From: Bettongia penicillata ogilbyi
Taxonomy: Eukaryota; Chordata; Mammalia; Diprotodontia; Potoroidae
NCBI GenBank assembly: GCA_023548195.1
Contig: JAJHZJ010000694.1
Location: 496,001-560,000, forward strand
Reading direction: 5' to 3'
DNA: 64,000 bases
Part shown: positions 55,090 through 64,000 of the stretch, piece by piece
How the letters are laid out: the number at the start of each line of letters is the position of its first letter
Numbering within the stretch: position 1 is the first letter of the stretch
Position numbers and translations under genes: made by a program
Notes under the pieces: model-generated
What the model was told of the DNA's origin: nothing
The model's database searches: none
What the model saw: only the letters and a program-made list of their open reading frames with translations

Positions 55090-55200
55090 CAATTTTGAGC
55101 TAGAAAGATTCATAGACATCATAAAATACAACTCTCTCATTTTTGAAAATGAGAAAATTAAGGCCCACAGAAGGAAAATGACTTGTCCAAAGTTGCCTCA
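55090..55200 (-). mobile_element. SINE fragment, minus strand
   Basis: TTTTTGAAAATGAGAAAATT with AAGGCCCACAG and GACTTGTCCAAAG. Confidence 0.5.
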
Positions 55201-55384
55201 AAAGAGCATGCTCTTCAGGACATCTTTCTTTCAAGAAGTCTATTGGAAATCTCAGGCATTCAGAAAGCACAAAACATTTTTAGAAATCTGTGAAAAAGCA
55301 AAATGGAGACTATTCCAAATGATTCTAACAATCATTAAAAAGCGGGGACAAGGCAACTGTTCCAGGCCAGTCCTGAAGGGTATC

Positions 55385-55495
55385 TCTGTATGATCAGAGA
55401 TTTAGAGCAGAAAGAGAGCTTAGAGCCATCAAGTCCAACCCCCCTCATTTTGTAGGTAAAGAAATGAAGGGCTAGAGAAAGCAAATTATTTGTCA
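55385..55495 (-). mobile_element. SINE fragment, minus strand
   Basis: CATCAAGTCCAACCCCCCTC followed by ATTTTGTAGGTAAAGAAATG. Confidence 0.5.
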
Positions 55496-55519
55496 AATAA
55501 TTGTTAAGCATACTTAATT

Positions 55520-57095
55520 ATGTTTTAATATCATTCAGTACTTCAGAAATCTGTAATTTAACTGGTGTGGGTACTCCCTCAATCAATACAAATGATAAAC
55601 CTTTAATTGGGTAGATCATTTTTAGTCCTACAATGTTTTCCACTGACTTCCTTATAAGCCCCCTAAAGCACTGCATTTCTTTCAGGACAGCCTGTCCACA
55701 TACAGTTTCTACCTTCCTACGTACATTGTCTGATGCCTACAAACCTGCAGAAAGTCAAATGGGATGGTGCAAAAAACTAAAGAGTAAGGCAAATCAAACC
55801 CATGACAGTGTTTCTAACTTCATAGAAATTAAGGAGCATGTAACCAATTCTAAGAAAGAAAAACCGTGTTGGTCTGCATCGTTCCCTAGCTTCCCTGATC
55901 TATATAGCTTACATTCATACAATAAGATCTTATAAGTTGGGACCAAATATTCATATTTATTTGATATAAATATTTGGTAACAATTTGGGGGGGGAGGGAA
56001 TAACATAAATAATTACTATTCGGTTATGGCAGAACTGATGCAGAAAGACTTATGATAGCCAGGCTAGGACAAAGCGAGTCCATGGGATAGCACTGAATTC
56101 AATAATAGACCATAATCATCAGGTTATTATATTAAAGTGTTGCTAAATATTCACTTAGCTCCAAAAAGCACAGTGGGTGTGAGGTCTCCGGAGGCTGTGG
56201 AATGGAAACTGCCCTTTTTGTAAGATGTAAGCTTTGTGTGAGACCTCCACAGATCCTGACTGCAAAAGAAATGTTTACCAAAGCAGAGAAAATACCCACA
56301 GAAGGAATCAGTTTATCATAAACAATACAAATATTTACTCTATTATTTAATGTGTGCCCAGCATGTCTGTCCTTAATGTAGCATTAGCTGACATCAGGAA
56401 CACACCATATGTGCAAATAATTAATTCAAATTATCCTTTCTTCCAGTGTGTTGTCTGAGAAAGGGGCTGAATTAATGTAAAAATATATTCAGAAGCAAAT
56501 CATCAAATGATCTCTCTATGTAACAACCTGTCCATGTTTGCCTTTGTGAACACATAGTTTTTAATATTTTGTCCTCATTGTTATTCCGGTGCCAAGAGCT
56601 GATGGTATTTGAAATGCTCCTACAGCGTTCCTTATGTAATCAGGATGACTAACACCGCGATTAAAAAACTGACTTGGCTAAAGATTTTCTTATAAGATTA
56701 AGCCTCAGATACCCAGATCTTCTGAATAAGTCCAGCTCTTCTAACAATGACCAAAAAAAGATATCAAAAATGCTGGAGACACAAACAGAAGATGATCAGT
56801 CATTCTAGTTTTTTGCAACAGAAAGGTAAAAAAAAATTTTAAAAATTAAAAAATAAGGAAAACCTATTCATATGCGAATGGATTTCCAGATAAAAGATTT
56901 GCTTATTATTTATACTAAAAATCTACAGATGATATGAAGGGAGTTTCTTGTCCACAATTATGTATGTTCCCACAGTAAATGGCTACATGGGAAACTTTTG
57001 TTTGCCTGGCTTTTCAAAGGGTAATATTGATTTTTAAGACAACATTTAGGGAAAAAATCACTACATAAAAATGGTGTGGTGCTTAAATAAATCTT
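55520..57095. other. 1.6 kb repeat-poor AT-rich segment
   Basis: No transposon was recognised, apart from a G-run near 55,990. The part 56,150-56,720 contains several TAATTA, TTTAAT and ATGCAAAT-like strings (for example GTGCAAATAATTAATTC). It could be conserved non-coding DNA, but this cannot be judged without alignments. Confidence 0.25.
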
Positions 57096-57134
57096 TTAGA
57101 TGATAGATACTTATGACATCATTGTTAAAGAAAT

Positions 57135-57535
57135 TACCTCAGACACTCAACTTCATACTCTGCCTTTGTCCCAGGTATCCTCCATGCCTGGGATGCACTC
57201 CTTCACCTCTACCTCATGGATTCTATTTCTTCTCTTTAAAATGCAGGTTAAATACCATCTTCTGCAAAGAGCATTTCTTGATCTCTCCCCGCATCTGCAA
57301 GTACCCTTCTTCCCATACTACCTTGTATTTAAATGTGTTGAATATTTTTGTATTTATTACCTTTACACTATGTTTATGTTGTATCTCTATCAATCTATCT
57401 GTATATCATCTATCTATCCTTATCTCCTCCTGTTTCTTGAGAGTTAGGAATAGTTATTACCTTGTGTTTGTATCCCCAGAATCCAGTAAAGTACCTGGTA
57501 TATAGAAGGTCCTTAATTCATAATTATTGATGGAT
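57135..57535 (+). mobile_element. L2 LINE ORF2 tail and 3' end
   Basis: CCATGCCTGGGATGCACTCC, ATGCAGGTTAAATACCATC, CTTGATCTCTCCCCGC and GTATCCCCAGAATCCAGTA. A TATC-rich patch lies inside (about 57,385-57,420). Confidence 0.75.
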
Positions 57536-57859
57536 GATTTCACCAAAGTCCTCTTCACTGAGAAGATGAGAAGGCTCTGGGTTCTCAAAGGCCAAAACCA
57601 GGATCATAAAAGCAAAGTTAGAAAAGATTTGAATGTAGGACCTGGAAAGCCATCGTGTCCCTCATCTGAGAACTAGTCGAGCTGAGTGTGTAGAAGCCCA
57701 TCACCAGAGGGAGGCTGACCAGGTGATACGTTTTGGAAGAAGCCAAGAGAAAATCATGAAGAGTGACAACTAAGGTAACTCTGAGGAGGCAGAAAGGGTA
57801 CAAATACTGAGGAAATCATAGATTCTTGAAGTACTGAGGAAAATTTGCTAGGCAGGAAA

Positions 57860-57965
57860 AAGCTCTCTGAGGTCAGTACTACATCTTATCCATCCTCTGT
57901 ATCCTTCCCAGCACATGGCACATATCTCTATTCATCAGAGCACCTTGATAAACGTTTGTGGGATG
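57860..57965 (+). mobile_element. L2 LINE fragment
   Basis: GTATCCTTCCCAGCACATGG followed by CACATATCTC. Confidence 0.45.
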
Positions 57966-58264
57966 TCACCACTATTACTCGCATGGGCAAAGTTTCTAAC
58001 TTTCCCTTATCCCATTGCCTTATCCTTGTAGTCTATTTACTGGTTTTCCAAGTCTCCCTTCTTTCCAACAACAATTCTTAGGGAAAAAACACAGATCCAA
58101 GAAAGATTTTAAATTAATAAATTCCTAACATTGCATCTAGCATGTCCTAAGCAGGAGTTCAGCATTTGCCTTTGGCTCAGATTTCCTTACAAATTTAGAA
58201 GAATTTTTGAACCAAAAAGATATAGTCAATCAGACAGCTACAAATAAGGATAGCCATCTTCTTG

Positions 58265-58455
58265 TTTAATGTGATCATTGCACTGTAATGAAAATGGTAC
58301 ACCAGATCTGAGCTCAGAAAATCTAGGCTCAAATCCAGGTTACCCTGTCTGTGTAACCTTAGGCAATGAACTGAACCTTTCAAAGCCTCAGTTTCCTCAT
58401 CTGTAAAGTAAGAAGATTAAACTAAGGTCCTTTCCAACCCTCTGAGATTAACTCA
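58265..58455 (+). mobile_element. CORE-SINE, plus strand
   Basis: GCTCAAATCCAGGTTACCC, GCCTCAGTTTCCTCATCTG and TAAAGTAAGAAGATTAAAC, ending TCCTTTCCAACCCTCTGAG. Confidence 0.75.
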
Positions 58456-58459
58456 TTAA

Positions 58460-59085
58460 CCTTTTTCAATGCAGAGTTAATTACCGATTTTCTGTAGAAA
58501 CAGAAGAGAAAACCCTTCCATCTCAGTCTTCTCACTACCACTACCATCTTAATTCTTCCTGCTAATCACTTTGTGTCTGTACAATAATAACTTCCTAATT
58601 GTTAGACCTCCTTCCAGGCTCTCCCCTTTTCAGGCCATCCTGTGCAACATTTCTGGATGTGACTAAATGCATATTGAATAAAGTATTAGAACCTAGTTAA
58701 TCCTATTTTTGGTAGGTTCAAAAGAGCTACAAGTCCACTGAAATATTGACTTTCAAAGCGTGTGCTACAGATTACAAATTTTTAAAAGTTCCCTCCAAAA
58801 ATTCTAAAAATACCCTGCCACAGCTTACCAGGATGACTGGGACATTTTTGATACTTTCAAATTATATAACAAATAAGAATAAATCCAAAAGAAAACAAGT
58901 AACATAAATCCTTTGCTTACATTAAAACATGACATAAATATTAAGTAGGTTGGTCAAGTGTAAGTTAGAAACCTCAATAAAGAGAATTAGTTTTGAAATA
59001 TTATATTTATATATTTCTTAAAAGTTTCCCCACATCTTGCCTTCACTTTTATAAATCAGAGAGTCATCAAGGAAGTGTACCTGCC
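58460..59085. other. Unassigned sequence
   Basis: No feature supported. An L2-like pyrimidine-rich patch lies near 58,530-58,650. Confidence 0.35.
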
Positions 59086-59089
59086 ATGC

Positions 59090-59640
59090 TTACATCATCC
59101 AATTCTTCCCTGTGTCAACAGGCAGAGGAAACATTAGTATTAAACTACAGTGTAATCTACATCCTCCATGTCTGGAATGCATTCCTTCCTAATTTTATAG
59201 AGTCTTTCTCTTCCTTTAAGATGAAGCTCAAGAATTACCTTCTAAATGAAGATTTTTCAGATCTTCTGTCAACCGATAGCACCCTCCCTAATAATCTATA
59301 TTGTATTTAACTACTTAGACCAGGGTTGGGGAACTTGAGGCCACTTGTGGCCCTCTAGGTCCTCAAGTGTAGCCCTTCGACTGAAACTGAATTCAAACTT
59401 GAGGATCTAGAGGGCTACATGTGACCTCGAGGCCACAGGTTCCCCACCCTGACTTAGACTATATCCAGGCGTACTCATTTTATACCTATGCTGTACCTAA
59501 TCATATACATCCTTGTTTTCCTCTCCATTAGAATATAAGTTTTGTGAGAAGGAATCATTTCATTCTTTGCGCTTATGTCCCCAGTGTCTACTGGAACATA
59601 GCAAGCACATGTTAAATGTGTATTGACTGATTAAAGATGA
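59090..59640 (+). mobile_element. L2 LINE 3' end, split by a hAT MITE
   Basis: Before the MITE: CCATGTCTGGAATGCATTCC, CTTCCTTTAAGATGAAGCTC. After it: TCTCCATTAGAATATAAG, GTCCCCAGTGTCTACTGG and a TGTATTGACTGATT end. Confidence 0.75.
59321..59451. mobile_element. hAT MITE, copy 2, with perfect TSD
   Basis: Ends CAGGGTTGGGGAACTTGAGG and CCACAGGTTCCCCACCCTG are inverted repeats. Subterminal GGCCCTCTAGGTCCTCAAG faces CTTGAGGATCTAGAGGGC. The 8-bp flank ACTTAGAC occurs on both sides (59,313-59,320 and 59,452-59,459), the length typical of hAT. The host L2 continues across the site. There is no transposase; it must have been moved in trans. Confidence 0.85.
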
Positions 59641-59649
59641 TCATGTCCT

Positions 59650-61545
59650 GCCTTTACATCTCTCATATATCCTATCTTCTGCTGACATGGATCTTTTATT
59701 GAACCCTTGATCCCTCCATAGTCTCCAAATTCCTGAATGCTACCCTGTCTTTACTTGTCTCTCTACCCGGTCTTAAACCTATACTCAGTCATCTGTCCCT
59801 CCCAACCAAACCAGCAAATATTCTTCCCAATTCTACCTCTGCTAACCCCTATCCCTCTAAATCTACTTCCTTCATTCCCAATCTCAGTTTGCTAAGCACT
59901 GCTAGAATGAATTATGAAACTTTACTATCCACTGTAAATTCATTTTCAAATTCATCTCTTATTCATTCTCTATTAAATTCCTGGCAACAGCTGTTGCAAA
60001 CTTTAATACTCTATCAAGCCTCTCCTCTACCTCGGCTCTCCTAATTTCTCAGCAGCTAAATTCATTTCCAACTCTCCTGAAATGAGAGCATTTGACCTGA
60101 GATTGTTTAACTTCTCTATAATTTAAATCTGTTTCTACCTATCGCCACCTCCCCTCCTGTCTCAAAGGATGGCAAGGTTTTCCTCCTCACCATGGGTAAC
60201 TCTACTATCCCCTTCCCCCAAACCAAGTCCTGCTTGTTTTTCCCTTTTAAGTCTTCAACCTTTCCTTCTCTGCTGTCTATTGGACAAATATACTTAAGTA
60301 TCTTCTGTCCTTTCAAAACCACACTCGAGCCTTCTTCAACTCAGCTCTATCTTCAAATTATCATTCTTCTTTCTGTTCTCCAATGCCAAGTTGCCAGCAA
60401 GAACTATCTACGTTTGCTGCCCCTACTTACTCTTCTAAGCCTAACACCGCTCTGTTGAAACTATCCCTCTTAGATCACCAAAGTCCAAATTGACAAATCC
60501 AGTGGTATTTCCTCGGCCCTCATCTTTAACATCTATGTAGCATTTTGCACAGCTGACCAACCTTTCTTGAAACACTCTCCTCTCTTGACTCCTGTATTCC
60601 CATCATCTATCCTTTGTTATTTCCTCTTTTTTCTCTTGCCTTTTCAGTATAGGCATCCCAAAAACTCCAACATTGACTCATACCTCTATTATCTACTTCT
60701 ATACCTTCAAATATCAGTTTTATATGAATGACTCCCAATTCAGAGGTCCATGCCTGAGCTCCAGACCCACATTTTTAACTGTCCTTCTGGAAATCTTTAC
60801 CTGGATGGCATAATAGAACTTCTAGCTCAACATATATTAAGTAAAATATCCTCCCCCCTCCCCCCCCAAAAAGTCCTACCTTCCAAACTTTGTCTTTTTC
60901 TATTAGTAGACCCATCTTGGAACAAAATCATCTTTGACTATTTCGTCCTCATATTTTCTCTTCACAATCTCTTGGATTCTACTTCCCAAATATTTCCTAA
61001 TAGTCATACCTTTTTTCATTCTCACTGCCACCACCCTAGTTCAGATGCCTCTCATCTCAGTCATTGTAGTAGGCTGACTCTTAACTAGCCTGACTCTCTC
61101 CTGTCCTGTTCCAATGCTTCACATACCTGACAAAGGGATTTCCCACTGCTCAGCTCTGATCATACCACTCATTCTCTGGTTCACAAATCTTTAGTGGTTT
61201 TCCATTGTCTACTGGAGAAAGTCTATACTCCCTCAATCTTGCATTCCAGGCTAACGCACCAGGCTCTAAGTTGCCTTTCCAACCTTATCTCCTATTAAAC
61301 CCTTTCACATACCCTATTTTCCAAACAAACTGAAATAATCATGAATCCCCCAACCTCACCTTGTACTCTCCTACCTCTGTTCTGTGCCTTTGCTCTAGAC
61401 CCTAAGCAACCATCTCCGGATGATAGAATTCCTTCTTTTATCTAATTCTGCCTGCTGAAATCCTACCCATTCAAGGTCCAACTCAGTTGCTACCTCCTCT
61501 GAGAAGCCTTACCAAGCAAGGTCTTCTTGCCATGCTTCAACCTTC
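59650..61545 (+). mobile_element. Old pyrimidine-rich LINE-like repeat, class uncertain
   Basis: The plus strand has ordered LINE-like tail text: GTCATTGTAGTAGGCTGACTC, GCTCTGATCATACCACTCA, TTAGTGGTTTTCCATTGTC, TTGCCTTTCCAACCTTATC and CTGCTGAAATCCTACCCATT with CAAGGTCCAACTCAG. It resembles ancient mammalian LINE 3' regions, but a family could not be assigned. Frames are short and broken. Confidence 0.35.
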
Positions 61546-61549
61546 CTTA

Positions 61550-61715
61550 ACTGAGTCATTCAGAAATATTGATTAAGTGTCTACTGCGGGCAGAGCACTG
61601 TGATAAGCACTGACAGAAAGTTTAGATCAGATATGGCACCTACCCACATGGAGTTTACATGCACAGGACATACACAGATAACTATAATATGGAGTAATAT
61701 ATGATAACTATAAAA
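61550..61715 (-). mobile_element. L2-like 3' end, minus strand
   Basis: AGAAATATTGATTAAGTGTC, TACTGCGGGCAGAGCACTG and CACATGGAGTTTACATGCAC. Confidence 0.5.
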
Positions 61716-61719
61716 ATTT

Positions 61720-62865
61720 ATTGCCTTTCTAATGAATTTGTATTTAAGGGAAAAATTGAAACAATAACAATGAACAATTCATGGCTCAGTATTACATTAG
61801 CAATTAATTAAATCTCCCTAGCAATATACAGAAACTAGTCATCTGCCACTGTTTTTATTTTATTTCATTTCATTTCCTATATTTTGTATATCCCCCAAAG
61901 CAATTCTATGCAGTGATCTTACCTTGAATGCACAAATCTAATAATTCCTCTTTGTTCTTTAGCATTTCAGGCAGCATTGTTATAATATTATTAAATGTAC
62001 ATCAGATAAACTCCAGTTGTACAACAAAAGTCGAAATACCTATTTTCTCAATCATTTATTTTCCACCTTTCCCAGGTAAACATCTAATGACAAGGTCTTC
62101 CATATCTCATTTTCTTTATTAGAAAAAACTTTTTCCCTTGAAACTCTATGCCCATCCTCATTGCTTTTCTTCCAAGTAATTTTTTTTGCTAATAAGAGGA
62201 TTTAGTCAGCCTTCTCATACACATTCAGGACCCCATAATACTAACAAGCAATATGTAGGAGATTGATAGATGCTATTTGACAAGGTTCCGAACTAGGGAA
62301 CAGTCGATGAAAAGTTCAGAGCTATAAGCATCTGGATCCTTTAGCCCACTGCACTACTCCTAATGTGACTCCTCTGTAATCATCAGTGTCAAGGGCCATG
62401 TGTATGGAAAAGAGGGGAGGCAGTTACACATCTGTTTACTGTCCGGCCTATAGCTCTGAGAAAGACTTTTTTTAGCAGACTTTTGTCAATCCTAATGTCA
62501 AGATATAAAGCATACCTCTGGAACATAAACTCCAGAATCTTTCTATAAACGCAGGTCTTTGACACCTAACTCAACCAAGCCAATGCTGTTTTCACATATT
62601 TTATCCACCTAAGGAAACTGACTATGCTATAACCACTTAAATCTTCTCTGGGAAAAGAAATCTTTTAGTGTTTACTTAGATCACCAAACTAATGTTTGTT
62701 TACTACTGCATTTCATAAGGGAGCTATTGTTTCCCTGAAGTCTTCCTTTTTAAGAAAGGATTGGATGATGATTACCTGTACCAGAAAATGTAACAACTCC
62801 TGGTGAACCAGCTAGAGATAAGGGAGTCTTCTTATTTGCCCTAGATTCTATTTTTATATTTCCTA
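61720..62865. other. Unassigned sequence
   Basis: About 1.1 kb without a supported feature. Confidence 0.35.
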
Positions 62866-62869
62866 TCCA

Positions 62870-63290
62870 CCCACCTTGCCACCCATGGTCATCAGTTTCT
62901 TCCTATTTAGTGAGATCTCTGTTCCAATAATGTCCATAGCAACTGAACGAATGGCATTTAATGCCTGGGCAGTTTCAAAGGCCCTGCTTAAACTGGTGAG
63001 ATATGACACAAGAAAGATGAACTTTCTTCAGGGCTGTCTACACTGCCCTCACATAAGATTTATAATCTTCTGAGTTTCTGTGGGGTTCAGCTTGGCAGGA
63101 TCACTGAGGCCAAACTCAAAAAATTCCAAAGTCTTAGCACCACACAGGATTGGGGACTACAGGAGTTTGTGGCAGGTGGGAGAGTTCCTCACCTTCCAAC
63201 AGACTGGGTCACAGTATGTTCTATTGATCAGAAAAAACTCCTCAGTGACAGGCCACTATGCTATAAGCACACATGAAGAAAAACCAGACT
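62870..63290 (-). pseudogene. Possible decayed coding remnant, unidentified
   Basis: Read on the minus strand, one frame stays nearly open for about 135 codons with only three stops. It includes strings such as LEFFEFGLSDPAKLNPTETQ and FETAQALNAIRSVAMDIIG, then LNRKKLMTMGGK. The amino-acid composition looks protein-like. No family was recognised and no poly(A) tract or TSD was seen. It could be a processed pseudogene, part of an unrecognised repeat, or chance. Confidence 0.25.
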
Positions 63291-63299
63291 GTTAGATTT

Positions 63300-64000
63300 G
63301 TTTAAAAATTGTTGCTATGTTCTGCTTTATAAGTTTAAAGTTTGTTATCATGGATAAAATTGTATAAAAGAGGTTCTGATCATTTCAAAATGCAATTATT
63401 ATTGGCAGAAGGCAGTTAGGCTATTAATTCTCTCTATCAAGAAGCATGGGACAGGTAAATAAATTCCTCTCAAAGTACATGTCCTACCCTGAAAAGCAAA
63501 AGCCAAGGAAGTCACTTAATGAAGGGAGTAGGAATGGGAGGCAGTGTTGTTGCCCCATCCCCTTCTCCCCAGTGGCCTCCTAGAACCACAACCTCACTGC
63601 TTCCAGGGCCCACCTGCTATAAGAGGAATGGAACCTGGGGCAGGCTCAACCAACAGGTCCATGGGCAGGTAGTTACAGAAGCAACTGACAATCTTGCTGG
63701 AGACAAAGGAATTCATGTCTTCCTAGAGTCAGACAACCTCTTCAAATGAGTTTCAACCATCCATCGGAGTTCCCCAGTGGCTACCCATATAATGAACCCA
63801 CTGTGAAGCTTGTCACACTTTGTTACCATTCCAGCATGGAACTTCAAGGCAGTATATGTTAGCACATCCTCAAGGTCAAGTGGTCAGTTCCATATGACAT
63901 GTGAGCCATGACTACCTATCCAGAGCCTATTGATAGAACCCAAAATTGACAGCACATGCTGTTGAACTCTAAACAAACCCAGAGTCTCTAAATAAAAAAA
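63300..64000. other. Unassigned sequence to window end
   Basis: A 76-codon frame at 63,519-63,749 lies in a GC-richer patch but shows no domain. No repeat recognised. Confidence 0.35.

Noticed and set aside
54998..55393. 131-codon plus-strand frame
   Set aside because: It begins in an L2 terminus and passes through a reversed SINE, so it is a read-through of repeats.
55633..55935. 100-codon plus-strand frame as a small gene
   Set aside because: No recognised domain, no regulatory context; expected by chance in 64 kb.
57100..57505. Frames of 115 and 130 codons
   Set aside because: Two overlapping phases of the same L2 3' end; remnants of L2, not a host gene.

Overview
This window looks like vertebrate, most likely marsupial (metatherian), intergenic or intronic DNA. 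No host protein-coding gene, rRNA or tRNA gene can be supported. It is AT-rich, with CpG clustered in one place, and is built almost entirely from interspersed repeats of very different ages. The marsupial reading rests on three things seen together: many L2 and L3/CR1 fossils that can still be read, CORE-type SINEs including one with an RTE-like GACTGAA-containing tail (MAR1-like), and L1-derived elements whose 5' end begins with a GGAGCCAAGATGGCGGAG-type motif. The species cannot be fixed from sequence reading alone. Family names are given from memory of the consensus sequences, without a library search.

Layout. Positions 1-9,000: old hAT fragments, L2 3' ends on both strands, an L1 3' end lying inside a hAT remnant, and an L3 piece; this part closes with a composite (TA)n-(GA)n tract. 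Positions 9,000-19,140: largely unassigned sequence with L3, SINEs, a possible LTR remnant and an L1 3' tail. Positions 19,980-21,020: a decayed non-LTR element whose protein traces resemble the Dong/R4 clade, with a restriction-like endonuclease. Positions 21,250-29,600: L3, L1 ORF2, hAT, SINE and a minus-strand RTE fragment that keeps the reverse-transcriptase FADD motif. Positions 31,630-38,314: the youngest and most interesting tract. It holds a 3'-truncated L1 5' end with a perfect 16-bp target-site duplication (TSD), followed by two nested ORF1-only 'half-L1' (HAL1-type) elements, each with its own 14-bp TSD. The inner copy has a GC-rich 5' UTR with internal repeats and an ORF1 open apart from one base slip. 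Positions 38,300-64,000: a mosaic of L2, L3, SINEs and two copies of a short palindromic hAT MITE, one with a perfect 8-bp TSD. Between these lie unassigned stretches, some of which could be conserved non-coding DNA.

How it works together. None of the pieces forms a pathway. The elements form a stratigraphy: L2/L3 and Dong/R4-like fossils are oldest, SINEs, hAT and L1 tails lie within them, and the HAL1 pair is youngest. HAL1 elements lack the ORF2 endonuclease and reverse transcriptase. By family knowledge they would have been mobilised in trans by L1, so the two 14-bp TSDs and A-rich tails record L1 machinery acting twice at this site.
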